NCBI RefSeq assembly: GCF_000024785.1 | Contig: NC_013441.1 | Coordinates: 2,976,001 to 3,040,000, forward strand | Origin: Gordonia bronchialis DSM 43247 | GTDB lineage: Bacteria > Actinomycetota > Actinomycetes > Mycobacteriales > Mycobacteriaceae | Direction of reading: 5' to 3' | Length of the DNA: 64,000 bases | Shown: piece by piece, positions 38,663 to 57,835 of the stretch | Layout: every line of letters starts with the position of its first letter | Numbering within the stretch: the stretch's first letter is position 1 | The notes under the pieces: generated by a model | Databases searched by the model: none | The model's input: only the letters and a program-made list of their open reading frames with translations | Told to the model about the DNA's origin: nothing | Made by a program: the position numbers and the translations under genes

Positions 38663-39490
38663 TCAGGACGGGCCGTCGTCGACGGCTCGCTCGATCAGTG
38701 ATCGCAGGTCGACCCTATCGCCCCCACCCGACGCTCCGCCGGGCTGGTGATGCAGCCAGAGGAAGTACTCCACATTGCCCGACGGTCCGGGCAACGGGCT
38801 GGCGACCACCCCGCAGGGCATCAGATCCACTTCGGCCGCCTGACGTGCGACGTTGTGGACGGCTTCGGCACGCAGCGCCGGATCACGGACCACGCCACCG
38901 GAACCGACCCGATCCTTGCCGACCTCGAACTGCGGTTTGACCATCGGAACGAGGTCAGCGCCCGGCCGGGAGCAGCGCGCCAGCGCGGGCAGCACCAGGC
39001 CCAATGAGATGAACGAGAGGTCGGCGACGACCACGTCGACCGGCCCGCCGATCTCGTCGGGTTCGAGATGACGCACGTTGGTGCGGTCGTGGATCTCGAC
39101 GCGGTCGTCGTTCTGCAGTCGCCAGATGAGTTGTCCGTAGCCGACATCCACGGCCACCACACGCGCCGCGCCGCGCCGCAACAGGACGTCGGTGAATCCG
39201 CCTGTCGAGGCACCCGCGTCGAGGCAGCGTCGGCCGGCGACTTCGAGTCCCGCCGGTTCGAAGGCGTCGAGGGCGCCGATGAGTTTGTGCGCACCGCGTG
39301 ATGCCCAATCCTCACCCTGTTCTTCGACGACGAGCACCGGGGTGTCGCGGGTGACGTTGGTCGCCGGTTTGGTGGCGACGACTCCGTTCACCTTGACCAC
39401 CCCGGAGTCGACGAGGTGGCGAGCATGCTCGCGCGAGCGCGCCAGGCCGCGACGGACCAGTTCGGCGTCGAGTCGCGCCCGGGTGGCCAT
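38663..39490 (-). CDS. tlyA: TlyA-family rRNA 2'-O-methyltransferase
   Basis: 275 aa. An S4 RNA-binding domain (RLDAELVRRGLARSREHARH, SGVVKVNG) is followed by a Rossmann methyltransferase with GRRCLDAGASTGGFTDVLL, the SAM site, and VVADLSFISLGLVLPAL. The K-D-K-E residues of FtsJ-like enzymes can be placed at KLIGAL, D in VVADLSF, K in VKPQFE and E in NVEYFLW. In mycobacteria TlyA methylates 16S and 23S rRNA and its loss gives capreomycin resistance. Corresponds to Rv1694. Confidence 0.94.
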   Translation of the reverse strand: MATRARLDAELVRRGLARSREHARHLVDSGVVKVNGVVATKPATNVTRDTPVLVVEEQGEDWASRGAHKLIGALDAFEPAGLEVAGRRCLDAGASTGGFTDVLLRRGAARVVAVDVGYGQLIWRLQNDDRVEIHDRTNVRHLEPDEIGGPVDVVVADLSFISLGLVLPALARCSRPGADLVPMVKPQFEVGKDRVGSGGVVRDPALRAEAVHNVARQAAEVDLMPCGVVASPLPGPSGNVEYFLWLHHQPGGASGGGDRVDLRSLIERAVDDGPS

Positions 39491-39505
39491 TTTCGCGCCC
39501 CGGCG

Positions 39506-39787
39506 TCAGCGACGATCGACCGCGTCCAGGGCGGCCGTCAGCGCGTCATGAGCCTGTTCGAGCAACGCGGTCTGGTGTTCGAGCGCACGCAGATCGAAGG
39601 TGTCCCCGACCTCGTGGCGAACCGAGTCGACCTGTTGCAGAAGGTCTTCCACTTCCGAGCGAATGGCAGCGGTGGCGCCTTCGGTGTCGACGTCGACGAA
39701 CTCGTCGGTGGTCTCGAACTGTCGGCGCGGCATCCCCGCCGGCGACGGACCGGGGGTCGGGCGACTGGCTTCTGGTGAATCGGTCAT
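39506..39787 (-). CDS. Small conserved protein between tlyA and the HAD gene
   Basis: 93 aa from ATG 39787. The first third is a Pro/Ser-rich linker. The rest is two helices (FVDVDTEGATAAIRSEVEDL, LQQVDSVRHEVGDTFDLRAL) and a C-terminal helix (LLEQAHDALTAALDAVD). No motif or membrane segment is visible. Its place matches the small Rv1693 gene of M. tuberculosis, so it is probably real, but the function is unknown. No strong ribosome site is seen; coupling to the preceding gene, which stops 11 bases upstream, is possible. Confidence 0.72.
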   Translation of the reverse strand: MTDSPEASRPTPGPSPAGMPRRQFETTDEFVDVDTEGATAAIRSEVEDLLQQVDSVRHEVGDTFDLRALEHQTALLEQAHDALTAALDAVDRR

Positions 39788-39798
39788 CGTCAGCAAAA

Positions 39799-41826
39799 CT
39801 AGCTCGGAATGCCCAGGACGGCGAGCCGTTCCTGGGTTGCGGCATCACCGGCGGCGACCGAAAGCGTGTCGACATCCACATCGGTGCCGTCGATTGCCGC
39901 CCAGATGGCGTGCACGACCGCGGGGACCATCGACACCGCGGCGGCATCGTCGTCGGGGGTCACCACGACACGCGAGTCGAAGACCTCGACGTTCCAGCCG
40001 GGCTGCGGCCCGACCCGGACGCTTTCGGGGTCGTCGAACAGTCCGGCGAGGTCGTCGATGACGTAGGTGGGACGCTGTTCGGGAGGCGCAATGAGCAGAT
40101 CGGGCACCGTGCTCACACCCGTGAGCACCAGCGCGCTGTCGATCCCGACGGCGTGCGCTCCCTCGATGTCGGTATCCAGCCGGTCACCGACGACCAACGG
40201 TGTGCGTGCGCGGGACCGGGCGATGGCGTCGGCCATCAGGGGCGCGGCCGGCTTGCCTGCGACGATGGGCTCGGCGCCGGTCGCGTTGCGCACGGCTGCG
40301 ACCATCGACCCGTTGCCGACCAGCAGGCCTCGCTCGGAGGGCAGCGTGGCGTCGACGTTGGTGGCGATCCACAGTGCTCCCGCGCGGATGGCGAGTGCGG
40401 CTTCGGAGAGCTGGGCCCAGCCGGTCTCCGGGGAGTGTCCCTGGATTACTGCCGCGGGCCGGTCATCGGCACTGCGCGTCACCCCGATCCCGGCTTCCCG
40501 CACCTCCTGGGCGAGCCCATCGGTCCCGATCACCAGAGCGCGAGAACCCGGCTCGAGGTGCTCGGAGAGCAACCGCGCCGCGGATTGGGCGCTGGTGACC
40601 ACGAGATCCGGAGTCGCGTCGAATCCGAGATCGGTCAGGTGGGCGGCCACCTCGGCCGGACGGCGACTCGCGTTGTTGGTCACGAAGAACCGGGCTGTCG
40701 AGGTACGCGCCAGGGAGTCCACGGCATGGGGCAACGCACGATGCCCGGCAAAGACGGTGCCGTCGAGATCGAGCAGGAGGGCGTCGTAGGAGTCTGCGAG
40801 AGTTCGACGACGCTTCGGAGGTGTGCTGTCCACGGGAACTGCGGTGCTCTCGACAGCGGTGCTCTCGACCGGAACAGCGGCGTCATGGACGACAGGCGCG
40901 GACCCCTCGGCGAGAGGGGCAGAGATCTCAGCAGGAAGCACAGTGCGGTCGGTGGCAAGCGTGCTGGTCTCGACTGGAACCGCGGCGCTGTCGGCGGAAG
41001 GCTCGCTGGTCTCCACCGGTACCGCGCCGCTCTCCGCGGCGGGTGCGGTGCCTTCGGTCTCGGTCTCGTTCTCTGTGCTGTCCGCGGGAGCAGCAGTGCC
41101 TTCGGCGATATCGGTGAGCCGGAACTCAGCGTCGGTGACGTCGTCGACGTCGGCGGCGGCAGCGTTCATGAACCAGGTGACGGCATCGTCGGTGCGGCCG
41201 GCGGCCTCGAGCGCCGAGGCGTATGCGTAGAAGAGCCGGGCGGGCATCGTCCCGGTCTGACCCGGTCGCAGATCCTCGGCCTGCAGGGTCACAATCGCCT
41301 TTTCGGCGTCGCCCAGATCCATGCGCGCGCCGGCCTCGACGATGCGCATCTCGGTTGCCTCGTCACCGGTCAGGGCGCGACCGTCGTCACCTCGCGCGAT
41401 CTCGATCGCGCGTTCCGGCCGGCCGAGTCCGCGCTCGGCGTCGGCGATCAGCGGAAGAAGCGCGGAGTTCCCGGTGATCCGACGCGCGGCCCGGAGTTCG
41501 GTGATCGCTTCCTGCCACTCGCCCGCGGTATAGGCCGCGACGCCGACGGTCTCCCGGACCACGCCGACGCGGGACGCGCGACCACGTGCGGCACGCGCGT
41601 GCTCGAGAGCCAGAAGTGGATTCTCGTCGAGAAGCCGCGACACCATCACCAGATGCCGGGCAACACTGTCGGCATTAGCCTTGTCGAGAGTCAACAGGTC
41701 GCGTCGGACCTCACCCTCGAGATCGGACGCCGCCACGTCGTCAGGAATCACCGGACCCGGCGGACGCTCGCGGTCTCGGCGTCCCCGCCCGCGTGAGTCC
41801 GGACGTCCTCGATCACGATCACTCAT
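39799..41826 (-). CDS. Fusion of TPR-like protein and HAD-IIA phosphatase
   Basis: 675 aa. Residues 1 to ~240 form a helical, TPR-like repeat region (RHLVMVSRLLDENPLLALEH, GEWQEAITELRAARRI, ARLFYAYASALEAAGRTDDA) like Rv1691. Residues ~330-675 are an HAD-IIA phosphatase like Rv1692: YDALLLDLDGTVF with the nucleophile D, FFVTNNASRRPAEVA, and PLVVGDRLDTDIEGA. In M. tuberculosis these are two genes. Here they are joined by a ~90-residue acidic linker with repeated VPVETS/VPVEST motifs. The phosphatase may act on glycerol 3-phosphate, as reported for Rv1692. It is the first gene after the rrn terminator. Confidence 0.88.
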   Translation of the reverse strand: MSDRDRGRPDSRGRGRRDRERPPGPVIPDDVAASDLEGEVRRDLLTLDKANADSVARHLVMVSRLLDENPLLALEHARAARGRASRVGVVRETVGVAAYTAGEWQEAITELRAARRITGNSALLPLIADAERGLGRPERAIEIARGDDGRALTGDEATEMRIVEAGARMDLGDAEKAIVTLQAEDLRPGQTGTMPARLFYAYASALEAAGRTDDAVTWFMNAAAADVDDVTDAEFRLTDIAEGTAAPADSTENETETEGTAPAAESGAVPVETSEPSADSAAVPVETSTLATDRTVLPAEISAPLAEGSAPVVHDAAVPVESTAVESTAVPVDSTPPKRRRTLADSYDALLLDLDGTVFAGHRALPHAVDSLARTSTARFFVTNNASRRPAEVAAHLTDLGFDATPDLVVTSAQSAARLLSEHLEPGSRALVIGTDGLAQEVREAGIGVTRSADDRPAAVIQGHSPETGWAQLSEAALAIRAGALWIATNVDATLPSERGLLVGNGSMVAAVRNATGAEPIVAGKPAAPLMADAIARSRARTPLVVGDRLDTDIEGAHAVGIDSALVLTGVSTVPDLLIAPPEQRPTYVIDDLAGLFDDPESVRVGPQPGWNVEVFDSRVVVTPDDDAAAVSMVPAVVHAIWAAIDGTDVDVDTLSVAAGDAATQERLAVLGIPS

Positions 41827-41876
41827 GCTTCCTCACCCTATGCCGTCGGATCCGTCGAAGATCAAGAACATAAAGA

Positions 41877-41918
41877 AAGGCCCCGTATTCGATATGAACA
41901 TATCGAATACGGGGCCTT
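41877..41918 (-). terminator. rrn operon terminator
   Basis: A perfect 18-bp stem, AAGGCCCCGTATTCGATA with its complement, encloses a 6-base loop. On the minus strand it is followed by TCTTTATG. It lies nine bases beyond the 5S end and separates rRNA transcription from the HAD-fusion gene. Confidence 0.93.
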
Positions 41919-41926
41919 CTCAAGTT

Positions 41927-42047
41927 GTGTTCGGCGGTGTCCTACTCTCCCACACTGATTAGGGTGCAGTACCATTGGCGCTGGAGGGCTTAGCTTCCGG
42001 GTTCGGAATGGGACCGGGCGTTTCCCCTCCGCTATGGCCGCCGTAAC
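41927..42047 (-). rRNA. rrf: 5S ribosomal RNA
   Basis: About 121 bases on the minus strand, starting GTTACGGCGGCCATAGCG and ending CACCGCCGAACAC. Terminal stem GGCGG/CCGCC and the loop CCCATTCCGAACCCGGAAGC are conserved 5S features. Ends are set from the terminal helix and may be off by a few bases. Confidence 0.95.
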
Positions 42048-42113
42048 TCTGTGAAATTATCCCGCTCCCACCCACCAGCACATCGCTTAGGGGGTGGGGG
42101 TGCGTGCAATTTC

Positions 42114-42139
42114 AGAAGTACATAGTGGATGCGAACACT
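42114..42139 (-). other. 3' arm of pre-23S processing stem
   Basis: Complementary over about 25 bases to 45390-45414 on the other side of the 23S gene (AGAAGTACATAGTGGATGCG here). In the transcript the two arms would form the long helix cut by RNase III. Confidence 0.75.
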
Positions 42140-42154
42140 TGATGTAAAAAGTGT

Positions 42155-45287
<3,133 letters not shown>

Positions 45288-45389
45288 CAACACCTACACA
45301 AAACCCCCAACACACAGCTGAGGACCAAATGTAGACATCACCAAAAAATCAAAACATTTTGCTATCTCTCGAAATCACGAGAAATAAAG

Positions 45390-45414
45390 ATGCTCGCATC
45401 CACTATGCACTTCT
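45390..45414 (-). other. 5' arm of pre-23S processing stem
   Basis: On the minus strand AGAAGTGCATAGTGGATGCG, nearly identical to the opposite strand of 42114-42139, so the two pair in the pre-rRNA with a few G-U or mismatched positions. Confidence 0.75.
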
Positions 45415-45520
45415 CAAACAACACACACCAGCCACCCACACACCCCTCCACACCCCACCACAGGACGCATCAACAGAGCAGCGCAATGACCAGCCCAGAA
45501 GAAACACCGCGTGTTCCCTC

Positions 45521-45542
45521 AGAACCCCGATAGTGTGCGATG
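45521..45542 (-). other. 3' arm of pre-16S processing stem
   Basis: CATCGCACACTATCGGGGTT on the minus strand is complementary to the leader segment at 47413-47434, apart from one bulge and about two non-matching positions. Confidence 0.75.
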
Positions 45543-45697
45543 AACACGCCGGCCTCACAGCCAACAATGATCGATACCGGCAGGCATAACACCCCACCGA
45601 ACACGACCCGTCTGATGTTTCACCCTTGAGCTCCCCGTGCAGCACACTCGGCCACAAACAGGACTCCATGAAGGCCGAAACCCCCATGCATAATGCT

Positions 45698-47227
<1,530 letters not shown>

Positions 47228-47627
47228 AAACATCGAAACAAACCCACCAACCACAAAAGCCAGCAGAAGTTTCAACACAATCAGGAAAGAAAAACCTGAC
47301 CAATCCAAAAACTAGCAACACCCACCCCATCGGAGCAGATGCCACAAAATAAATCATCATCCATCCAAAAACACTTGGACACACAATGCCAAACAAATGG
47401 CATCAAACAATTCATCGTCACACTATCGAGTTCTCAAAGAACACACACCCACCAGCCGTTGTCCGGTCAAGGACCCGTCTCCGGTGAGCTCTCCCTGAGC
47501 GCGACGAGTCGCACTCATGTTCTCGGGAGTGGCCACACATGAGCGGCCCGAGCCTCGTGGCTCGGACACCTTTGCTTCCCCGGTCCGTCCTGGCCCCGGG
47601 GGAGTTGCTCTCTGCGGTGCATCGATT
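47228..47627 (-). other. rrn leader region, no gene
   Basis: About 400 bases between promoter and 16S. It contains a 7-bp hairpin CCGAGCC-TCGT-GGCTCGG at 47548-47565 and a boxA-like TTCTTTGAGAA just upstream of the pre-16S stem arm at 47413-47434. The last ~170 bases before 16S are AT-rich. No open frame is credible. Confidence 0.75.
47413..47434 (-). other. 5' arm of pre-16S processing stem
   Basis: Minus strand AGAACTCGATAGTGTGACG, directly following the boxA-like motif and complementary to 45521-45542. Confidence 0.75.
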
Positions 47628-47656
47628 AAGTTACACAGGCGAGAACAACGCGTCAA
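47628..47656 (-). promoter_or_regulatory. rrn operon promoter
   Basis: On the minus strand TTGACG (47656-47651) and TAACTT (47633-47628) are exactly 17 bases apart, a near-consensus vegetative promoter. The -35 box lies only 10 bases past the tyrS stop codon, so the rrn promoter begins right at the end of that gene. Confidence 0.8.
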
Positions 47657-47665
47657 ATCGCCTGG

Positions 47666-48979
47666 TCAGCTCGTTATCCGCGCGCCGGCAAAGCTCTTCT
47701 TGCCCCGTCGGACCACCAACCACCGTCCGTGCAGCAATGAATCGTCCGTCGGGGTCCAGTCGGGGTCCTCGATCTTCACGTTGTTCACATACGCACCACC
47801 CTCGGCGACGGCCCGGCGCGCTGCCTTGTTGCTGTCCGAGAGTCCCGTGTCGACCAGGAGCCGCACGATGGTCGGCGGCTCGCCGGTGTATTCGGCGACG
47901 GTGGTCTCGCCGACCGCCGCTGCCAAGGTCTGTTCGTCGAGCGCGTCGAGCTCCGCGCGCCCGAACAGAGCCTGACTGGCCAGTTCCACCGCTGCGGTGT
48001 TCGCTTCCCCATGAATCAGCGTCGTCATCTCCGCGGCGAGCGCCTTCTGCGCCTTACGCAGGTGTGGCGTCTCCTCGGTCGCACGCTCGAGCGCGTCGAT
48101 CTCCTCGCGCCCGAGGAAGGTGAACCACTTCAGGTACCGCACCACGTCGGCGTCAGCGGTGTTCACGAAGTACTGGTACCAGGCATAAGGGCTGGTCAGT
48201 TCCGGATCGAGCCAGAGGCTGCCGCCACCGGTGGACTTCCCGAACTTCTTTCCGTCCGACGACGTCACCAGCGGAACGGTGAACCCGTGGACGGTGGCGC
48301 CCTCGACGCGGCGCGTCAGATCGACACCGCTCACGATGTTCCCCCACTGATCGGACCCGCCCACCTGCAGCGCACAGTCGTAGCGCCGGTGCAGTTGCAG
48401 GAAGTCGTGGGACTGGAGCAGCACGTAACTGAACTCGGTATAGCTGATGCCGTCGGTCTCGAGCCGCCGTCGCACCAGATCGCGTCCGAGCAGCACATTC
48501 ATCGAGAAGTGCTTGCCGAGATCCCGGAGGAACTCGATCACGGTGAGCTCGCGGGTCCATTCCATGTTGTTGACCAGAACCGCCCCGGTCGGCGAGTCGT
48601 CGATGGTGACGAACCGTCGTAGTTGCGCGTCGATCCGCGCGGCCCAGTCGGCGACGGTGTCCGCGGAGTTCATGGTGCGTTCGCCGACATCACGCGGGTC
48701 ACCGATCAGCCCCGTCGCGCCGCCGGCGAGGACGATCGGCCGGTGACCGGCCAGTTGGAACCGACGCAGGGTCAGCAGCGGGACGAGATGACCCGCATGC
48801 AGACTGGCTGCCGTCGGGTCGAACCCCGCATAGAGGGTGGTCGGCCCCCCGGCGAGCCGGGCGCGTAGCGCGTCCAGGTCGGTGGACTGTGCGATCAGTC
48901 CCCGCCATTGCAGTTCGTCGACGATGTCGCCGGAACCTGCAGCTGGCGTGGTCTCGGGATTGGCATGCTCGGCACTCAC
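47666..48979 (-). CDS. tyrS: Tyrosyl-tRNA synthetase
   Basis: 437 aa. The class I HIGH-like motif is [13 protein letters not shown] in the context [15 protein letters not shown]. The tyrosine pocket [14 protein letters not shown] and the KMSKS equivalent KKFGKSTGG are intact. The C-terminal S4-like domain reads [20 protein letters not shown]. It charges tRNA-Tyr. The GTG at 48979 has GGAG two bases upstream, rather close; a later start is possible. Corresponds to Rv1689. Confidence 0.96.
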   Translation of the reverse strand: MSAEHANPETTPAAGSGDIVDELQWRGLIAQSTDLDALRARLAGGPTTLYAGFDPTAASLHAGHLVPLLTLRRFQLAGHRPIVLAGGATGLIGDPRDVGERTMNSADTVADWAARIDAQLRRFVTIDDSPTGAVLVNNMEWTRELTVIEFLRDLGKHFSMNVLLGRDLVRRRLETDGISYTEFSYVLLQSHDFLQLHRRYDCALQVGGSDQWGNIVSGVDLTRRVEGATVHGFTVPLVTSSDGKKFGKSTGGGSLWLDPELTSPYAWYQYFVNTADADVVRYLKWFTFLGREEIDALERATEETPHLRKAQKALAAEMTTLIHGEANTAAVELASQALFGRAELDALDEQTLAAAVGETTVAEYTGEPPTIVRLLVDTGLSDSNKAARRAVAEGGAYVNNVKIEDPDWTPTDDSLLHGRWLVVRRGKKSFAGARITS

Positions 48980-49042
48980 GACTCCGATCTTGTCATCGTC
49001 GTGTCACGGGTTCACGTCCGGCCGGATGTCATCGCCGCGCGT

Positions 49043-49258
49043 TCACCCGTTCGCGGTGAACCGCTCGTGCTCGGCGTCGTCGACGGTCCGTGCCTCGTCA
49101 GCGAGCATGACCGGGATTCCGTCGGCGTCGATGCGGTAGGCGACGCGCAGTCGCGGGTTGTACAACTCGTCACCGGCGTCGAGCAGCGGACCGTGGTCCT
49201 GCGGGCACACCAGACGTTCGCGCGTGATCGGATCGATGGACTCGGCGCGTGAACTCAC
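49043..49258 (-). CDS. Trm112-like small protein
   Basis: 71 aa from GTG 49258, which has AAGGGGGA six bases upstream. LVCPQDHGPLLD, YNPRLRVAYRIDADGIPVML and a following acidic helix match the Trm112/UPF0434 fold. In this family it serves as a small zinc-binding or activator-like partner of methyltransferases, but only one cysteine remains here, so zinc binding is doubtful. Its position matches Rv1684. Confidence 0.8.
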   Translation of the reverse strand: MSSRAESIDPITRERLVCPQDHGPLLDAGDELYNPRLRVAYRIDADGIPVMLADEARTVDDAEHERFTANG

Positions 49259-49371
49259 CGTGATTCCCCCTTCTGTGGTGCCGGCATCTGTCGGGCTCAA
49301 CCCTAATCGGCTACCCGCTGTGCGCGGGTCGGTGGTCGGCAGCTCACTTCTCTGCGCCTACTTCTCGGCGC

Positions 49372-52300
49372 CTACTTCTCGGCGGCCGCGGCTATCGCGG
49401 CCGGCTGATCAGAGAACCACTCCAGCTTGGCGGCGGCGGTACGGGTGTAGCGGCGGTATCGTCCCTCGTCGTCGCGGTACCAGATCCGCGCACCCGGTTG
49501 CGGTATGCCCTCACGTGCGAATCTCGTGCTGATCGGCCGATACGCGTCGGTCACCGGGATCTCGTCCACCACCCGGATCAGGTGCGGACGCTGCCCGACG
49601 GCGAGTTCGCCGAGTCCGATCCGCAGCGCGGTCGCGGTCAGGGCATCGGGTTTGGCATCGGCACGCAGCGTCACCGCGGCGACCCCTATCTGGCGTCCCG
49701 GCTCCCCCACCGCGTACGCGACCGCCGCATCGACCCCCTTGACCCGGGACAGCATCTGCTCCACCGGCGCCACCCAGATCGGCCCGGTCGCAGACCGGAT
49801 CACGCTGTCCACCGAGCCGAGGAACCACAGGTCGTCATCGACGTCGCGGACGAACAGGTGACCCGACACCTCCCACCGGTCGTGGGAGCCGAACACGTCC
49901 CGCAGAACCGTCGACGAGGTGTCGAACCGGTGCCGCGCCTTCGACAGCAGCAGACCCGGCTCGCCGATCTCGGCCTTCCGCACGAAACCGGCGTCGTCGA
50001 TGATGAGTCGTTCGGACCGGATGTCGTAGGCGGCGACCTCGACCGGATTGGTCTCCGGTAGTGGCCGGCCCATCGAGCCCACCTTGTCGGCCGACACATT
50101 GGCCAGGATCGCCGAACCGTCCGCGGTCGCGAAGAACTCCAGGACACGCGCCCGCGGGAAGCTGTCCACGACGTCGTCCCACAGACCGACCGGCATACCC
50201 GAACCCATGAACAGCCGGATCGGGTTGTGGGGGTTGATCCGGAACTGTTCGGACCGCACGATGTCGCGCATCATCGTCCACGTGTAGGAGACCACCGTGA
50301 CGCCGTACCGCGGGACCTCCGCGGCAAAGGTCTCCGGATCGATGCCGTTGGACAGCGCGATCCGCGAGCGCCCGACGACGGTCGCGCCCAGCGTGGTGAG
50401 CAGGCCCGAGGCATGGTGCAGCGGCGGCAGACAGTAGACGGTGTCGCGGTCGGTCAGGCCGGCAGCCGACGCCGCGCCGAAGGCCGACATCGCGAAGCGG
50501 TGATTGCTGACCGGCCACGTCGCCAATCGACCGCGCGAACGCGTGAACAGCACGAAGGCGAGGTCGCCGGCAACGCCGGGATCCGGCCGATACCACGTCG
50601 GCAACTCGACCTGATCGGGGTCGATCTGCTCCATGTCGATCACCGACATGCCATCGGCCGCCTCGATCACGCGGGCATCGCCACTGCCGCCACCGAGAAC
50701 CAGGACCCGGTCACAATGCTCGGTTGCCTGTTCGAGGTGGGTGGGATCGGTGACGATCACCGAACTGTCGGCCAGCCGCAGCATCTCGGCGACATCACCG
50801 TCGGCGGCGAGCATCACCGCAACCGCCCCGAGCCGCGACAGCGCCCCGACCACCACCAGCGCACTCGGCCGGGTGTCCATCAACACGCCGATGTGCTGCC
50901 CCGGACGCACTCCGCACGCGATGAGACCGGCGACCACGTTGTCGATGCGCGCGTTCACCTGCGCATGGGTCAGCACCCGGTTCTCGAACAGGAACAGTTC
51001 CTTGTCACCGCCGCGCTTGTTGTTCTCCGACATCAGTTTTCCGAGTGAGATCCGGGTACCGGTCTGGATCTGACCGAGCCGGAACAGGCGCGGCACGGTG
51101 CGGATCGACTCCTGCGCCACCGCACGCGAGGTGCGCTGCACGGAGTTGGCCAGCACCATCAGCTCTCGGGAGGCCGCGGTGCCGGCATCGGCGACCGACC
51201 CGACGCCGTGGGTGATCCGGGACGACAGGCTCACGCCGCCACCGTGGCCGGGTTCGACGGCCTCCATGGTGGAGATCATCGCCGGCTTGTCGGCCCGGCC
51301 CTCCTGCCATTTGATCCAGTCCGAGGTGGTCGGCCAGGTGTGGCTTCCGGCCGAGCTGCCCACGACGAGCCCGAAATGTCCTACCGGGACCCGGGATTCG
51401 TACACGGTTGCGTACGGGGCGGCGCGGACGATCCCGCGGACCGCCGCCGGCTGACCGATGTCGTCGGCCTCACCGACAAACGCGAGGACCGGACAGGTGA
51501 TCTCGGCCAGTGACACCAGGTCACCGTTGATGACGAAGCCGCCGGACACCATGCGGTTGTGGGCGACGAACTGCCGCAACAACTCCGCGATGGCCGGGCC
51601 AGACCACGCGACCCAGCCGTCGGCCTCCAGGAAGCGACGCTGATCCTCGCGCGGCAGCAGCGCGTCACGATCGTGCAGACGGCGCAGGAAGTCGATGCGG
51701 CTGCGCACCGTCTTGACCGGATCGAGAAGCTGAAAACCGGTGCGCGCCATCCAATCCCGAATCCACAGGTTCCGGCTGAACACCTTGTCGGCGAGAAACT
51801 CGGCGCCCGGGGCGACCAGCCCGGCGGGCAATCCGAGCGGCAGCGCGGCCAGCACATCGACGGGGCTGCCGAAGGTGATCACGCTCGCCAGTCCCTTGGA
51901 CTGCCGGTAGGCGGCCGTCTGGTAGGCGAACATGCCGCCCTGCGAATAGCCCGCCAGGTGCACGTCGCGTCCGGTGGCCTCGACGATCAGATCGATGGCG
52001 CGGCTGATGGCAACGACGTGGTCGGCGAGATTGCGTTCCATCCCGCCCTCTTCGGTGTCCGGGGACCCGAAGTCGATGACCCACGGAGCGATGCCGTTGC
52101 GGTGCAGGATCGACACGGCACCGTTGAGTTCGGTGACGTCATAGACGTTGGCCGACACCATCATCGGCGGAACCAGCACGACGCTCGGATCGTCGGCGTG
52201 CTCGTCGGGGAAATAGCGCCGCAGCCGGAACATCTTCTCCGTCTCGACGATCGCGAACGGCGCCGGCTCGGTGTCGGTCTGGAAGCCGCCGAAGCGCAAC

Positions 52301-52380
52301 ACCTCGAGCCCGTTCTGCGCGGTGGCCAGCACACGGCCCACCACCCCGCCGACGTCGGGCACTCCTGTGAAACCGACCAT
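49372..52380 (-). CDS. Bifunctional alpha/beta-hydrolase (PhaC-like) and acyl-CoA synthetase-like protein
   Basis: 1002 aa from ATG 52380. Residues 1 to ~390 form an alpha/beta hydrolase related to PHA synthases: VVLVPPMMVSANVYD, the nucleophile elbow HLAGYSQGGMFAYQ (Ser here, Cys in PHA synthases), acid in VLAFVGEADDIG and histidine in VPVGHFGLVVG. After a linker, residues ~460-980 are an AMP-binding (ANL) enzyme: GVRPGQHIGVLMDTRPSALV, FVLFTRSRGRLATWP (a poor P-loop), GSGMPVGLWDD and EFFATADGSAILANVS. The order matches Rv1683 (999 aa), linked to lipid metabolism. The degenerate ATP loop raises doubt about synthetase activity. A GTG at 52434 is an alternative start. Confidence 0.85.
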   Translation of the reverse strand: MVGFTGVPDVGGVVGRVLATAQNGLEVLRFGGFQTDTEPAPFAIVETEKMFRLRRYFPDEHADDPSVVLVPPMMVSANVYDVTELNGAVSILHRNGIAPWVIDFGSPDTEEGGMERNLADHVVAISRAIDLIVEATGRDVHLAGYSQGGMFAYQTAAYRQSKGLASVITFGSPVDVLAALPLGLPAGLVAPGAEFLADKVFSRNLWIRDWMARTGFQLLDPVKTVRSRIDFLRRLHDRDALLPREDQRRFLEADGWVAWSGPAIAELLRQFVAHNRMVSGGFVINGDLVSLAEITCPVLAFVGEADDIGQPAAVRGIVRAAPYATVYESRVPVGHFGLVVGSSAGSHTWPTTSDWIKWQEGRADKPAMISTMEAVEPGHGGGVSLSSRITHGVGSVADAGTAASRELMVLANSVQRTSRAVAQESIRTVPRLFRLGQIQTGTRISLGKLMSENNKRGGDKELFLFENRVLTHAQVNARIDNVVAGLIACGVRPGQHIGVLMDTRPSALVVVGALSRLGAVAVMLAADGDVAEMLRLADSSVIVTDPTHLEQATEHCDRVLVLGGGSGDARVIEAADGMSVIDMEQIDPDQVELPTWYRPDPGVAGDLAFVLFTRSRGRLATWPVSNHRFAMSAFGAASAAGLTDRDTVYCLPPLHHASGLLTTLGATVVGRSRIALSNGIDPETFAAEVPRYGVTVVSYTWTMMRDIVRSEQFRINPHNPIRLFMGSGMPVGLWDDVVDSFPRARVLEFFATADGSAILANVSADKVGSMGRPLPETNPVEVAAYDIRSERLIIDDAGFVRKAEIGEPGLLLSKARHRFDTSSTVLRDVFGSHDRWEVSGHLFVRDVDDDLWFLGSVDSVIRSATGPIWVAPVEQMLSRVKGVDAAVAYAVGEPGRQIGVAAVTLRADAKPDALTATALRIGLGELAVGQRPHLIRVVDEIPVTDAYRPISTRFAREGIPQPGARIWYRDDEGRYRRYTRTAAAKLEWFSDQPAAIAAAAEK

Positions 52381-52449
52381 CCTCGTCCGATCCCTCCTGT
52401 AGTCCCCCGACCCGGTCGTTACCTTTTCGGTCACGTGACGCGTGTCACT

Positions 52450-55133
<2,684 letters not shown>

Positions 55134-55218
55134 GGTGGTGTGCGCTCCTGTTTTCTTGCCGTCGTTCGTGAGAAGTATTCCAGTGAGGGGTTGTCGTTTC
55201 GATGGGCCCCGTGTCCGA

Positions 55219-57831
<2,613 letters not shown>

Positions 57832-57835
<4 letters not shown>

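Noticed and set aside
39775..41796. 673-codon plus-strand open frame over the HAD fusion
   Set aside because: It is Gly/Arg/Asp-rich antisense to a well-supported gene and has no recognisable motif.
47435..47475. Second rrn promoter with TTGACC near 47464
   Set aside because: No -10 element lies at a proper distance, and the segment leads directly into the boxA-like motif and the pre-16S stem.
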